This document shows positions 1 through 8,766 of a stretch of DNA of 64,000 nucleotides, one piece after another. How positions within the stretch are numbered: the first letter of the stretch is position 1; every line of letters starts with the position of its first letter. A program made the translations under genes and the position numbers. This DNA is from Betaproteobacteria bacterium (GTDB lineage Bacteria; Pseudomonadota; Gammaproteobacteria; Burkholderiales; Casimicrobiaceae), in NCBI GenBank assembly GCA_016861105.1, contig BOKS01000003.1:124001-188000 (forward strand). Reading direction: 5' to 3'. The notes under the pieces were generated by a model that searched no databases, was not told where the DNA came from, and was given only the letters and a program-made list of their open reading frames with translations.

Positions 1-1707
1 TCGGCGTTCAATCCGGTCACCAATCCGAAGCGAGCCAAGACCCGGCAGCTCTACGTACTTCGCCGGATGCACGAGCTCCGCTTCATCGACGACGCCACCT
101 TCGAGCGCGCCCAGTCCGCGCCGCTCGTGGTCCAGCGCGGGGTCCGAGACGTCCTGCCGGTCCACGCCGAGTTCGCTGCCGAGATGGCGCGCCAGGTGGT
201 CTTCGACGCCTACGGCGAGGAGGCCTACACCCGCGGGCTCACCGTCTGGACGACGATCCGCAGCGCGGATCAGGAGGCCGCCTACGCCGCCGTGCGGCGC
301 GGCGTGCTCGACTACGACCGGCGGCACGGCTACCGCGGACCGGAGGACTACGTCAACCTGCCGGAGGACAAGGCGGCGCTGGACGAGGTGCTGGAGCGCG
401 TGTTCCAGGAGCGCGCGGACGCCGACTCACTCCTGGTGGGCGTCGTGCTGGCCGCGAGCCCCGCCGAGGTGGAGGCGGTGCTCGCGAGCGGAGACACGGT
501 CACCGTCACCGGGGACGGCCTGCGCTTCGTGGGCCGGGCGCTGACCGACAAGGCGCCGTCCGCCCAGCGGATCCGGCGCGGCGCGGTGATCCGGGTGACG
601 CGCGACGACAAAGGCCGTGCGTCCGTCGTGCAGCTCCCGCAGGCCGAGGCCGCGCTGGTGGCCCTGGACCCGCGCGACGGGGCGATCCGCACGCTCGTGG
701 GCGGGTTCGACTTCGACCGCAACAAGTTCAACCACGTCACGCAGGCGCAGCGACAGCCCGGCTCGTCGTTCAAGCCGTTCATCTACTCCGCCGCGCTGGA
801 GAAGGGGTTCTCGCCGGCCACGGTCATCAACGACGCGCCCTTCTTCGTCCCGGCCGAGAAGGCGGGCGGCGAGGAGTGGGAGCCCAAGAACTACGACGGC
901 AAGTTCGAGGGGCCGATGCGCATGCGCACGGCGCTCGCGAAGTCGAAGAACCTCGTGACCGTCCGGGTCCTGCAGGCGATCGGGCCGCAGTACGCGCAGG
1001 ACTACATCGCGCGCTTCGGGTTCGACCCCAGGCAGCACCCCGCGTATCTGACGATGGGGCTCGGCGCGGGCGCCGCCACGCCGCTGCAGATGGCGTCCGC
1101 GTACGCGGTGTTCGCGAACGGCGGCTACCGCGTCAACCCGTACCTGATCGCGCGCATCACCGACGCGAAGGGTGCGGTCCTCTCGCAGGCGCAGCCGGCG
1201 GTCTCGGGCGGCGCGGCCGAGCGCGTCATCGACGCCCGCAACGCCTTCCTGATGACGACGATGCTGAAGGACGTCGTGGCCTACGGCACGGCCACGCGCG
1301 CCCAGTCGCTCGGTCGCAAGGACGTCGCCGGCAAGACCGGCACGACGAACGACAACGTCGACGCCTGGTTCGCCGGCTACACGCCGTCGCTGGTCGGCGT
1401 GGCGTGGATCGGTTACGACCAGCCGCGCTCGCTCGGGTCGAACGAGACCGGCGCCGTGGCGGCGCTCCCGATCTGGATCGCGTTCATGCAGAAGGCCGGC
1501 AAGGGCCTGCCCGAAACGCAGGCCGAGCCCCCGGAAGGCGTGGTCTCGCTGCGCATCAACGCCGACTCGGGGCTGCGCGACGACGCCGGCACGCTGTCGG
1601 AGTGGTTCTACCAGGAGTACGTCCCGCGCCGCGAGGAGCCGCTCGTGCCGGTGGCGCCGACGCCCGGCGGCCGCTCGTCGCAGGAAGTCCGCAACCAGCT
1701 GTTCTAG
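1..1707 (+). CDS. mrcA: Penicillin-binding protein 1A, C-terminal part (5' end outside window)
   Basis: Bifunctional class A PBP that polymerises and cross-links peptidoglycan at the outer face of the inner membrane. The frame is open from base 1, so the glycosyltransferase domain and membrane anchor lie upstream of the window. The remaining 568 residues hold the OB-like linker and the transpeptidase domain. All three active-site boxes are present: SSFK (bases 763-774, nucleophile Ser), SKN (about 940-950) and KTGT (about 1333-1344). The tail is short and ends in a Ser/Arg/Gln-rich stretch. The family call is very secure; only the name mrcA/ponA is convention. It is the only gene here on this strand before the engB-cytochrome junction apart from the small protein just downstream. 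Confidence 0.95.
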   Translation, partial: SAFNPVTNPKRAKTRQLYVLRRMHELRFIDDATFERAQSAPLVVQRGVRDVLPVHAEFAAEMARQVVFDAYGEEAYTRGLTVWTTIRSADQEAAYAAVRRGVLDYDRRHGYRGPEDYVNLPEDKAALDEVLERVFQERADADSLLVGVVLAASPAEVEAVLASGDTVTVTGDGLRFVGRALTDKAPSAQRIRRGAVIRVTRDDKGRASVVQLPQAEAALVALDPRDGAIRTLVGGFDFDRNKFNHVTQAQRQPGSSFKPFIYSAALEKGFSPATVINDAPFFVPAEKAGGEEWEPKNYDGKFEGPMRMRTALAKSKNLVTVRVLQAIGPQYAQDYIARFGFDPRQHPAYLTMGLGAGAATPLQMASAYAVFANGGYRVNPYLIARITDAKGAVLSQAQPAVSGGAAERVIDARNAFLMTTMLKDVVAYGTATRAQSLGRKDVAGKTGTTNDNVDAWFAGYTPSLVGVAWIGYDQPRSLGSNETGAVAALPIWIAFMQKAGKGLPETQAEPPEGVVSLRINADSGLRDDAGTLSEWFYQEYVPRREEPLVPVAPTPGGRSSQEVRNQLF

Positions 1708-1760
1708 GCCGTTGCGTCGACAGGCCAAGGCCCGCGCGTCGACAGGTCCCCGTCCCGCCC

Positions 1761-2444
1761 ATGCCGCGCCGACACCGTGCGGAACGTCCGCCGCGAGCCC
1801 CGACCGCCGAGCGCCGGCACGGCGACCGGCGCTCGTCGTTCGCCACGCCCGGCCACGAGCGCGAGTCGATCGCGCAGCTCGCCGCGCAGCTCATCGCCGA
1901 GCACGGCATCGCCGACTGGGCGCTCGCCAAGCGCAAGGCGGCACGACAGCTCGGGCTGCCCGAGCGCGGCGCGCTGCCCGGCGACGACGAGATCGAGGAC
2001 GCGCTGCGCGACTACCACGTCCTGTTCGGCGGCGACGAGCACGAGGCGACGCTGCGCGCGCAGCGCGAGGAGGCGCTGGCGTGGATGCGGCGCCTCGCCG
2101 GATTCCGGCCGCTGCTGGTCGGCGGCGTCGCCGAGGGCTGGGCGACCGAGCACAGCGACATCCGCCTCGAGCTGTCGGCCGACGACGCGAAGGCGGTCGA
2201 GCTCGCGCTCATCAACGGCGGCGCCGCCTACCGGTCGCTGCCGCCGCGCAGCGCGGACGCGCAGGCCGATCTCTACATCGAGACGCGGCGCGGCGTCGTG
2301 CGGCTCACGGTGCGCACGCGGGAGGCCGCACGGCGCCTGCCGCGGCGCGACCGCCACGGCCGCCCGGAGACGCGGCTGGACGCCGACGGTGTGCGGGCGT
2401 TGCTCGACGAGGCCGGAGGAAGCGGGCAGGCCAGGGACGCCTGA
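1761..2444 (+). CDS. Conserved hypothetical protein, possibly nucleotidyltransferase-like
   Basis: 227 residues from the ATG at 1761, the first start after mrcA in this frame. The first 30 residues are basic and low-complexity. A helical segment follows (SIAQLAAQLIAEHGIADWALAKRKAARQLGLP), then a central stretch RPLLVGGVAEGWATEHSDIRLEL. That stretch resembles the G-x-x-x-G-x-A-T-x-x-S-D-I motif of minimal nucleotidyltransferase folds, where the S-D is preceded by a helix and followed by a strand. The C-terminal third is Arg-rich and may bind nucleic acid. I recall similar proteins in Betaproteobacteria annotated only as hypothetical. Function is unknown; the fold suggestion is inference. It could share a transcript with mrcA (53-bp gap). 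Confidence 0.72.
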   Translation: MPRRHRAERPPRAPTAERRHGDRRSSFATPGHERESIAQLAAQLIAEHGIADWALAKRKAARQLGLPERGALPGDDEIEDALRDYHVLFGGDEHEATLRAQREEALAWMRRLAGFRPLLVGGVAEGWATEHSDIRLELSADDAKAVELALINGGAAYRSLPPRSADAQADLYIETRRGVVRLTVRTREAARRLPRRDRHGRPETRLDADGVRALLDEAGGSGQARDA

Positions 2445-2490
2445 GTCACCGTCGCGGCCCCGCGGCCGCCGGCAGGCGTCGCGCCGCCGG

Positions 2491-3537
<1,047 letters not shown>

Positions 3538-3559
3538 CTAGCGCAACCGGCGGCGCCCT

Positions 3560-4204
3560 TCAGGCGCCCGCAGCGCCGGCGAGCCAGCGCTGCCGCTTCG
3601 CGAGCCGCACCAGCCCGGCGAAGTCGCGCGCGCCCTCGCGCCGCGCGGCCGCGCGCAGGCGCAGCAGCAACTCGGCCGTGGCGAGCGCGTCGCCCGCCGC
3701 GTTGTGGCGCACGGGGCACGCGATGCCGTAGTGCTCCAGCCAGTCGTCCAGCCCGGGCGCCGCAGTGCCCGGCGGCGCCGGGGCGAGCGCGCTCGCGAGC
3801 GGAGCCACGTCGAGCCACGACCGCTGCGCGAGCGCGACGCCGGCCGCCTGCGCGGCGCGGGCCAGCACCGCGCGGTCGAAGGGGACGTGGAAGCCCGCGG
3901 CGGGCGCCGCCTCCGCCCACGCGGCGAACGCGCGCAGGGCGTCCGTCGCCGGCGCGCCGTCGGCCTGCGCCTGCCGGCCGATGCCGTGCAGGACGATGTT
4001 CTCCTTCGACGAGCCGCGCTCGTTGCGCACGACGACCTCGAAGCTGTCACCGGGCCGCACGCCGTCGGCGTCCAGCGCCACGCCGCCGATCGCGAGCAGC
4101 ACGTCGCGCTCGACGTCCAGGCCCGAGGTCTCGGTGTCGACGACGATCCACCGCCCGCCGGCGGACCGAGGCTCCCCGCGGCCGAACAGCGCCCGCCAGA
4201 TCAA
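3560..4204 (-). CDS. DEDDh 3'-5' exonuclease, DnaQ/epsilon-like
   Basis: 214-residue protein of the RNase T/DnaQ superfamily. Motif I is IVVDTETSGLD near residue 20 (catalytic Asp and Glu), motif II is in GFHVPFDRAVL, and motif III is RHNAAGDALATAELL with the His and Asp. It is too short to carry the epsilon C-terminal polymerase-binding tail. The start is a TTG at 4204: a GAGGGGG Shine-Dalgarno stretch sits just upstream, overlapping the stop region of the preceding gene. It is paired with the cNMP/CBS/DUF294 gene upstream (10-bp gap). This pairing recurs in proteobacteria, which suggests a shared job in nucleotide-signalled control rather than general replication proofreading. Confidence 0.88.
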   Translation of the reverse strand: MIWRALFGRGEPRSAGGRWIVVDTETSGLDVERDVLLAIGGVALDADGVRPGDSFEVVVRNERGSSKENIVLHGIGRQAQADGAPATDALRAFAAWAEAAPAAGFHVPFDRAVLARAAQAAGVALAQRSWLDVAPLASALAPAPPGTAAPGLDDWLEHYGIACPVRHNAAGDALATAELLLRLRAAARREGARDFAGLVRLAKRQRWLAGAAGA

Positions 4205-4214
4205 GCGCGCCCCC

Positions 4215-6125
4215 TCATCCCGGGTAGTCGAGCTCGAGCCGCTGCTGCAGCTTCTTCGCCTGCCGCATCGCCTCCTTGACGATGCGGCGGTCGACCTCGG
4301 AGAGGTCGGACAGCGGCACGAGGTTCGGGTTGCCGGCCGGCGGCAGCGCCCCGGAGGCGCGGCGGTGCTGCGTGCGCAGCCGCACGAGCTGCAGGTACTC
4401 GAACGCGTCGCACCAGCCGCGCAGCTCCGCGGCGGGGATGCCGCGCAGCGGGCCGGCCGCGAGCAGTCGCTCGGCGGTGTTGGTGGCGGTGATGCCGGCC
4501 GCGAGCGCGAGGATCCGCGCGGCGTCGACGAACAGCGCGGTGCCGTTCAGCTTGACGTCGATGCCGTCGGCGTCCCCGCCCTGCGGGGCCAGCTCGCCGA
4601 GCCAGTTGAGCGGCGGCCGGCTGCGCAGCGCGTTGTCGCTCATCTGCTTCAGGAAGCGCGGATTCGCCTTCGCGCGCGCGGCGATGTCGGAGCGCAGCAC
4701 CTCGGCCAGCCCGGTCTCGCCCCACAGCCCGCGGAAGTCGAAGAAGATGCTCGCGTCGAGCAGGCTCTGCGGGTCCCCGCGGTCGATCCAGCCGAAGAAG
4801 GCGTCGCGCCACTCGCCGAGCGAGGCGCACCAGCGCGGGTTCATCGCCATCACGCCGCCCTTGCACAGCGGATAGCCGCAGGCGTCCAGCGCGCGGTTGG
4901 CCTCCGCGGCGAACGGCAGCAGACGCTCGCGGAGGGCGTCCGGCGCCGCGTTCTCGTCGTTGCTCGCGAAGACGAGCCCGTTGTCCTGGTCGGTCGCGAT
5001 CGTCTGCTCGCCGCGCCCTTCGCTGCCCATGCCGATCCAGCAGCAGGCGAGCCCGCCGAGGTCGTGGCGCGCGGCCACGAGGTCGAGCAGGCGGACGGTC
5101 AACTGGTCGTTCAGGCTCGCGATCATCCGCGTGAGCTGCCCGCTCGCCACGCCCTGCGCGACGAGCGCGTAGGACAGCGCGCGGATGTCGGCGGCGCACT
5201 GCTGCAGCGCGGGCACATCGCCCGCGCGCCGGATCGTCGAGGCGAGCTCGCGCACCGACAGCCGCTGCAGCCCGAACAGGTCGCGCTCGGAGACCACGCC
5301 GGCGACGCGCCCGCCGTCGTCGATCGTGACGACGTGGCGGATGCCGCGCTGCGCCATCGCGAGCGCGGCGTCGCCTGCGGTCGCGTGCCGCGGCAGCGTC
5401 ACCACCGGCGCGCTCGCGACCAGCGCGATCGGCGCGCCCAGCGGCGTCTGCGCCAGCACGACGCGCCCGATGACGTCCTGCCGCGTGAAGATGCCGGTCG
5501 GCCTGCCGTCGGCGTCGACGATCGGCAGCGAGCCGATGCGGCGCTCCTCCATCAGGGCGAGCGCCTCGCCCAGCGGCATCGACGGCGGCACGGTCACCGG
5601 CGCGTGGCGCAGGATCGACGCGAGCGGCGTCGCCAGCCCGCGCTGCTCGGTGACCGTCGCCGCGTACTCGGCCTGGAAGCGCTGCCGGGACAGGTCGAGC
5701 AGGTGCTGGATGCGCCGCGTGCAGAAGTCCTGGAACACCGGCGAGCGCTGCACCAGCGCGTCGAACAGCGTCGCCGGGAACGCGAGCACGAACGTGTCGG
5801 CGAGCGCCGTGTAGTGGCTCGTGACGCCGCGCCGGGCGAGCAGCGCGCCCAGCGGGAACATGTCGCCGGGGCTGTGCTCCCACTGCGCGCTGGCCCCGCC
5901 GGACGGCATCGAGCGCTCGCCGCGCACGCTCCCCTGCCGCACGAACAGGCAGTGCGCGGGGCGCGCGTCGCCGGGCGACAGGATCGTCTCGCCCGGCGCG
6001 AAGTAGCGCACGGTCGCGGCGCGGACCACGTCCTCGAGATCCGCGTCCGGCATGCCGGAGAACGGGGCGTGCGCCTTCAGGGCCTGCCGGAGGCCGGCGA
6101 CGACGGTCGGTGCGGGGGTGGCCAT
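4215..6125 (-). CDS. cNMP-binding/CBS-pair/DUF294 nucleotidyltransferase-like signalling protein
   Basis: 636 residues from the ATG at 6125 (MATPAPTVV). Domains in order: a cyclic-nucleotide-binding jelly roll (about 10-130, with PFSGMPDADLEDVV and FAPGETILSPGD); a CBS pair (about 155-285, with RRIGSLPIVDADGRPTGIFTRQDVI and RGIRHVVTIDDGGRVAGVVSERDL); a DUF294 nucleotidyltransferase-like domain with GSEGRGEQTIATDQDNGLVF, the GlnD-type G-S...D-x-D motif; and a helical DUF294 C-terminal domain. It probably senses adenylate-type ligands and may modify a partner by nucleotidylation. The adjacent exonuclease is the natural candidate partner. The reading frame is open further upstream, but the extension lacks domain character and runs into hairpins. 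Confidence 0.9.
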   Translation of the reverse strand: MATPAPTVVAGLRQALKAHAPFSGMPDADLEDVVRAATVRYFAPGETILSPGDARPAHCLFVRQGSVRGERSMPSGGASAQWEHSPGDMFPLGALLARRGVTSHYTALADTFVLAFPATLFDALVQRSPVFQDFCTRRIQHLLDLSRQRFQAEYAATVTEQRGLATPLASILRHAPVTVPPSMPLGEALALMEERRIGSLPIVDADGRPTGIFTRQDVIGRVVLAQTPLGAPIALVASAPVVTLPRHATAGDAALAMAQRGIRHVVTIDDGGRVAGVVSERDLFGLQRLSVRELASTIRRAGDVPALQQCAADIRALSYALVAQGVASGQLTRMIASLNDQLTVRLLDLVAARHDLGGLACCWIGMGSEGRGEQTIATDQDNGLVFASNDENAAPDALRERLLPFAAEANRALDACGYPLCKGGVMAMNPRWCASLGEWRDAFFGWIDRGDPQSLLDASIFFDFRGLWGETGLAEVLRSDIAARAKANPRFLKQMSDNALRSRPPLNWLGELAPQGGDADGIDVKLNGTALFVDAARILALAAGITATNTAERLLAAGPLRGIPAAELRGWCDAFEYLQLVRLRTQHRRASGALPPAGNPNLVPLSDLSEVDRRIVKEAMRQAKKLQQRLELDYPG

Positions 6126-6243
6126 GTGGCGATCGGGGTCTGCGGCGATTCGATTGTCGCGGCCGGAACGTCGGAACTCTTGACGGCGGTCAACGGTCAC
6201 AACGCTCGGACGGCAACGTCTCCCGCTTCCCTCCCTGAGCGGG

Positions 6244-6313
6244 TGCCCGGCCCGGAGCGATCCGTGCCGGGCGTTTTCCAGGCCCCGCGTCACTCCCCTT
6301 GACGGCGGGGCCT
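6244..6313. terminator. Two tandem hairpins between engB and the cNMP/CBS gene
   Basis: Hairpin 1 has stem GCCCGGC (6245-6251) with GCCGGGC (6266-6272), followed on the + strand by GTTTT. Hairpin 2 is longer: GGCCCCGC (6281-6288) with GCGGGGCC (6305-6312), extended inward by GTCA/TGAC. Both flanking genes read on the minus strand, where neither hairpin is followed by a U-run. They may therefore work as pause or processing sites after engB rather than as simple intrinsic terminators. Inverted repeats are seen directly; function is inference. Confidence 0.5.
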
Positions 6314-6339
6314 CTTTATTGGCGCGGGACGCGCGCGCG

Positions 6340-7023
6340 TCACGCGAGGCCGAGCCAGCGGGCCAGCACGGCGTCGGCCGCCTCGATGCCGATCCGCGCC
6401 GTCGCGCTGAACGGAACCACGTCGACCTGCGCGACCCGACCCGGACAGGCGCTCGCGAGGTCGCGGCGCAGGCGCGTCACTGCCTCCCGCCGCTGGGCGT
6501 TGTTGAGCTTGTCGCACTTCGTGGCCAGCAGCAGCGCCGGCCGCCCGGACGGGAGATACGCCTCGAGCAGCGCCCGGTCGAGGTCCTTGAGCCCGTGGCG
6601 CGCGTCGATCACCACGACGAGCCCGATCAGCGGCGAGCGCGTCGTCACGTACTCCCACAGGAACGCCTGCCACGTGCGCTTGAGGTCCCGCGACACTGCG
6701 GCATACCCGTACCCGGGCAGGTCGGCGACCAGCCCCCCGCAGCGCAGGGCGAAGAAGTTGATCTGCTGCGTCCGGCCGGGCGTCCGGCTCGCGAAGGCGA
6801 GCCGCGTCCTGTTGGCGAGCGCGTTGATCGCGCTGGACTTGCCCGCATTCGAGCGCCCCGCGAACGCGACCTCCGGCGCGCCGGCGGCCGGCAGCTGCGC
6901 GCGCGCGGCCGCGCCGGCGACGAACGTCGCGCCCACGAGCGGCTGCGGCGGCCGGCGCTGGACGGACGCCGCCGCAGGCTCGGTCGCGCCCGGCGACTCC
7001 GGTACAATCGCGTGTTTGATCAC
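6340..7023 (-). CDS. engB: Ribosome biogenesis GTPase EngB (YihA/YsxC)
   Basis: Essential TRAFAC GTPase needed for large-subunit ribosome assembly. G1 is GRSNAGKS, G2 lies in TPGRTQQINFF, G3 is DLPGYGYAAVSR, G4 is TKCDKLN and G5 is in VPFSATARIGI. The core matches the 200-220-residue family. The N terminus is uncertain. A GTG at 7023 gives 227 residues, but a good -10 box for the divergent cytochrome gene (7003-7008) falls inside those first codons. A GTG at 6934 would remove 30 residues and still leave the whole G domain. Transcription probably continues towards the hairpins at 6.2-6.3 kb. Confidence 0.93.
   Translation of the reverse strand: MIKHAIVPESPGATEPAAASVQRRPPQPLVGATFVAGAAARAQLPAAGAPEVAFAGRSNAGKSSAINALANRTRLAFASRTPGRTQQINFFALRCGGLVADLPGYGYAAVSRDLKRTWQAFLWEYVTTRSPLIGLVVVIDARHGLKDLDRALLEAYLPSGRPALLLATKCDKLNNAQRREAVTRLRRDLASACPGRVAQVDVVPFSATARIGIEAADAVLARWLGLA
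7003..7008 (+). promoter_or_regulatory. Putative -10 box (TACAAT) for the cytochrome c4 gene
   Basis: GGTACAATCGCG gives a near-consensus -10 about 80 bases before the cytochrome ATG. No clear -35 is visible 16-18 bases upstream. The same TACAAT/TAGAAT core followed closely by G/C appears upstream of other genes in this window (21.67, 40.65, 55.63 and 63.54 kb), which supports it as a local sigma70-type signature. Confidence 0.4.
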
Positions 7024-7089
7024 GTGGACAGGCCACGTGGACAGGCGGCGCGGGGTTCGCGACCGCTCGAGCCGAGGAGCGAACATCCC

Positions 7090-7728
7090 ATGAAACGCCT
7101 GCTGGTGCTGGTCGCCGCAAGCCTGCCGGCGATCGTCGCCGCCCAGCCGTCCGCCGCCCCGGCCGCCGCCAGCGTCGACCGCGGCCGCCAGATCGCCACG
7201 CAGGTGTGCGCCGCCTGCCACGGCGAGGACGGGAACAGCCCCACGCCCGCCAACCCCAACATCGCGGGACAGCACGCCGACTATATCACCCTGCAGCTCG
7301 CGCACTTCAAGTCCGGGGTCCGGGCGAATCCCGTGATGCAGGGAATGTCCGCCGGGCTCTCCGACGACGACATGCGCTCGCTCGGGCTCTACTACGCGCA
7401 GCAGAAGCCCAAGGGCCTCACCGCGAGGCAGGCCGACCTGGTGAAGGCCGGGCAGGCGCTGTGGCGCGGCGGCGACATGGCGAGCGGCGTCCCGGCGTGC
7501 TCGGCCTGCCACAGCCCGAACGGCGCCGGCATCCCGAAGAGCTACCCGCGCATCGCCGGCCAGTGGGCGGACTACACGTACGCGCAGCTGCGTGCGTTCA
7601 AGTCCGGGGAACGCGGCATGGACAAGGGCGGGAAGGACGCCAACGGGCGCGTCATGCACGGCGTGGTCGCGCGCATGTCCGACGACCAGATGAAGGCGGT
7701 CGCCGACTACGCGGCGGGCCTCCGATAG
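7090..7728 (+). CDS. Diheme cytochrome c4-type protein
   Basis: 212 residues with a Sec signal peptide (KRLLVLVAASLPAIVAAQ). Two c-type haem sites follow, CAACH (Cys40, Cys43, His44) and CSACH (Cys137, Cys140, His141), each at the start of a similar class I domain. A Met in each half (PVMQGMSAGL and MHGVVARMSDD) can serve as distal ligand. This two-domain layout with internal repeat (NPNIAGQHADYITLQLAHFKSG and YPRIAGQWADYTYAQLRAFKSG) is typical of cytochrome c4, a periplasmic electron carrier to terminal oxidases. It is transcribed divergently from engB, a common betaproteobacterial arrangement. Which oxidase it serves cannot be told from this window. Confidence 0.92.
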   Translation: MKRLLVLVAASLPAIVAAQPSAAPAAASVDRGRQIATQVCAACHGEDGNSPTPANPNIAGQHADYITLQLAHFKSGVRANPVMQGMSAGLSDDDMRSLGLYYAQQKPKGLTARQADLVKAGQALWRGGDMASGVPACSACHSPNGAGIPKSYPRIAGQWADYTYAQLRAFKSGERGMDKGGKDANGRVMHGVVARMSDDQMKAVADYAAGLR

Positions 7729-7790
7729 GGCCCCTCGGCGCGCGGACCGGCACGGCCGCGCCGCCCGCTGCGCTCCGGGCCCGTCCTCCG

Positions 7791-8627
7791 ATGACCCCGA
7801 TCGCGATCGCGGCGCTCGCCGTGCACCCGGTGAAGAGCTGCCGCGCGTGGGACGTGCGGCGCGCGACGCTGCGCGGCACCGGGCTCGAGGTCGACGGCGT
7901 GCGCGATCGCGAGTGGATGGTGGTCGACGGCCGCGGCCGCTTCGTCACGCAGCGCGAGTGCCCGCGGATGGCGCTCGTCGAGCCGCGCGTCGGACCCGGC
8001 GGCGTCACGCTGCACGTGCCGGGGTGCGAGCCCGTGGCCCTGCACGCGGGCGGCGCGCCGCGCGAGGTCGTCGTGTGGCGCTCGCAGGTGCGCGGCCTCG
8101 ACGCCGGCGACGCCGCGGCGGACGCGCTGACGGCGTTCCTGGGCCGCGAGGTACGCGTCGTGCGCTTCGACGACGGCAAGCCCCGCCCGTGCAATCCCGA
8201 CTACGCGGGCGACTCGGGCGCGACGACGCTCTACGCCGACGGCTATCCGCTGCTGGTGATCGGCCGCGCGTCGCTCGACGACCTGAACGCGCGGCTCGCC
8301 GCGCGCGGCTTTCCCGGGGTCCCGATGAACCGCTTCCGGCCCAACCTCGTCGTCGACGGGCTCGAGGCCTACGACGAGGATCACGTGGACACGCTCGCCT
8401 TCGGCGCGGCGCGCCTCAGGCTCGTCAAGCGCTGCACGCGCTGCGAGATCACGACGACCGACCAGGACAGCGGGCGGCGCAACCTCGAGCCGCTGCGCAC
8501 GCTGGCCGCGTACCGCCGCGACGATCGCCTCGCGGGCGTCACGTTCGGCATGAACGCGATCGTCGTCGCCGGCGCGGGCACCGAGCTCGCGACCGGCATG
8601 CGCGGCGAGGCCGCGCTCGCGTTCTAG
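7791..8627 (+). CDS. MOSC domain protein, YcbX-like without the ferredoxin domain
   Basis: 278 residues with a MOSC N-terminal beta-barrel domain (IAALAVHPVKSCRAWDVRRATL, DREWMVVDGRGRFVTQRECPRMAL). The MOSC domain follows, with FPGVPMNRFRPNLVVDG and the Cys-bearing segment RLVKRCTRCEITTTDQDSGRRNLEPLRTLAAYRR. These proteins are thought to bind sulfurated molybdenum cofactor and, in the YcbX/mARC group, to reduce N-hydroxylated compounds. The C-terminal 2Fe-2S domain of E. coli YcbX is absent, so an external electron donor would be needed. It lies 62 bp after the cytochrome gene on the same strand and could be cotranscribed. Substrate unknown. Confidence 0.9.
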   Translation: MTPIAIAALAVHPVKSCRAWDVRRATLRGTGLEVDGVRDREWMVVDGRGRFVTQRECPRMALVEPRVGPGGVTLHVPGCEPVALHAGGAPREVVVWRSQVRGLDAGDAAADALTAFLGREVRVVRFDDGKPRPCNPDYAGDSGATTLYADGYPLLVIGRASLDDLNARLAARGFPGVPMNRFRPNLVVDGLEAYDEDHVDTLAFGAARLRLVKRCTRCEITTTDQDSGRRNLEPLRTLAAYRRDDRLAGVTFGMNAIVVAGAGTELATGMRGEAALAF

Positions 8628-8766
8628 CGTCGTAGAAAGTCGAGCGAGCAACGGCGCGCCGCAGTGTCGCGGCCCTTGCGGACGTTCGCGATGTCCGCTC
8701 CGGGCCGCTTCGCGCAGCGCATCCGTGTGCAGCGCCTCCGCCGGGCGCGCGGCACGCAGCGGCCGC

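Noticed and set aside
6126..6293. N-terminal extension of the cNMP/CBS/DUF294 protein
   Set aside because: The frame is open but the 56 extra residues have no domain character and run into the hairpins; the ATG at 6125 begins normally.
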